Source: Bacillota bacterium (GTDB taxonomy: Bacteria; Bacillota; Clostridia; Christensenellales; Borkfalkiaceae). From it: a DNA stretch of 14,185 bases. Below the pieces are notes generated by a model that worked only from the letters and a program-made list of their open reading frames with translations, searched no databases and was not told the DNA's origin. A program made the translations under genes and the position numbers. Position 1 is the stretch's first letter; the number at the start of each line of letters is the position of its first letter. The DNA is taken from the NCBI GenBank assembly GCA_003343765.1, contig QAKO01000052.1:1-14185 (forward strand), in the 5' to 3' direction. Below, piece after piece: positions 14,095 through 14,185 of this stretch.

Positions 14095-14185
14095 AAAACG
14101 AAATCAAGATCGTCATCGGTTCATGGGGTTCTTACAATGAATGCAATGAACGCGCCTTAGGCTCTTCTTGGCTTACTCTCAACGA
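14091..14185 (+). CDS. ardA: Antirestriction protein ArdA (N-terminal fragment, runs off window)
   Basis: ArdA proteins are acidic DNA mimics that bind type I restriction enzymes and protect incoming mobile DNA. Only the first 31 residues are in the window: M-K-N-E-I-K-I-V-I-G-S-W-G-S-Y-N-E-C-N-E-R-A-L-G-S-S-W-L-T-L-N. The pattern of a short strand, then 'G.YNE...' then 'G.W', is that of the ArdA N-terminus, where the mobile-element forms have a strand, 'LGKYNEG' and a following aromatic. GAGGTG at 14080-14085 is the ribosome site, 5 nt before the ATG, and the ATG overlaps the previous stop. The identification rests on a short stretch and on context. Confidence 0.7.
   Translation, partial: MKNEIKIVIGSWGSYNECNERALGSSWLTLN

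Noticed and set aside
1..14185. CRISPR array, tRNA or rRNA gene
   Set aside because: No regularly spaced repeats and no tRNA-like or rRNA-like segments were noticed on either strand by eye.

Overview
The window reads as a chromosomal carbohydrate-use locus from a Gram-positive anaerobe of the Bacillota, probably a gut clostridial lineage. The signs are strong Shine-Dalgarno sites, lipoprotein signal peptides, a binding-protein sugar importer without its own ATPase, and a wall- or membrane-anchored surface protein. A short Gly/Ser/Cys-rich C-terminal anchor replaces LPXTG. A Christensenellales-type host would fit, but that is a guess from style. The right end (from about 13.6 kb) looks like the start of an integrative or conjugative element, with small tightly packed genes, one of them ArdA-like.

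Layout. All metabolic genes are on the minus strand, so transcription runs from right to left: a 5'-truncated GH38 alpha-mannosidase remnant (13313-11991); an intergenic stretch of about 550 bp; a cytoplasmic GH36 alpha-galactosidase (11437-9524); a consensus promoter with two palindromic operator-like sites (9486-9351); a secreted GH99/GH71-like lipoprotein with a CBM9/DOMON-like C-terminal domain (9306-7336); a 1071-residue surface protein alternating jelly-roll-like and X2/Ig-like modules (7197-3982); a MalF-like permease with an extra extracellular beta-propeller-like domain (3930-1885); a MalG-like permease (1885-989); and the lipoprotein sugar-binding subunit (956 to beyond the left edge). 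On the plus strand at the right edge are an 88-residue hypothetical protein, a 49-residue cysteine-rich protein and the start of ardA.

How it may work (inference). The surface protein would hold a glycan and the GH99-like lipoprotein would cut it outside the cell. The binding protein and two permeases would import oligosaccharides, powered by a shared MsmX-type ATPase encoded elsewhere, and GH36 would remove alpha-galactosyl groups inside. Two LacI-type operators around the start of the leader suggest repression until sugar appears. Strong hairpins at two gene junctions suggest that the polycistronic mRNA is cut or stabilised so that the cistrons are made in different amounts.

The least ordinary items are the propeller-permease fusion, the modular surface protein, the paired operators, the intergenic hairpins, and a 151-bp inverted-repeat element lying exactly between the decayed GH38 gene and the mobile-element genes. 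No regulator, RNA gene or CRISPR array was seen.
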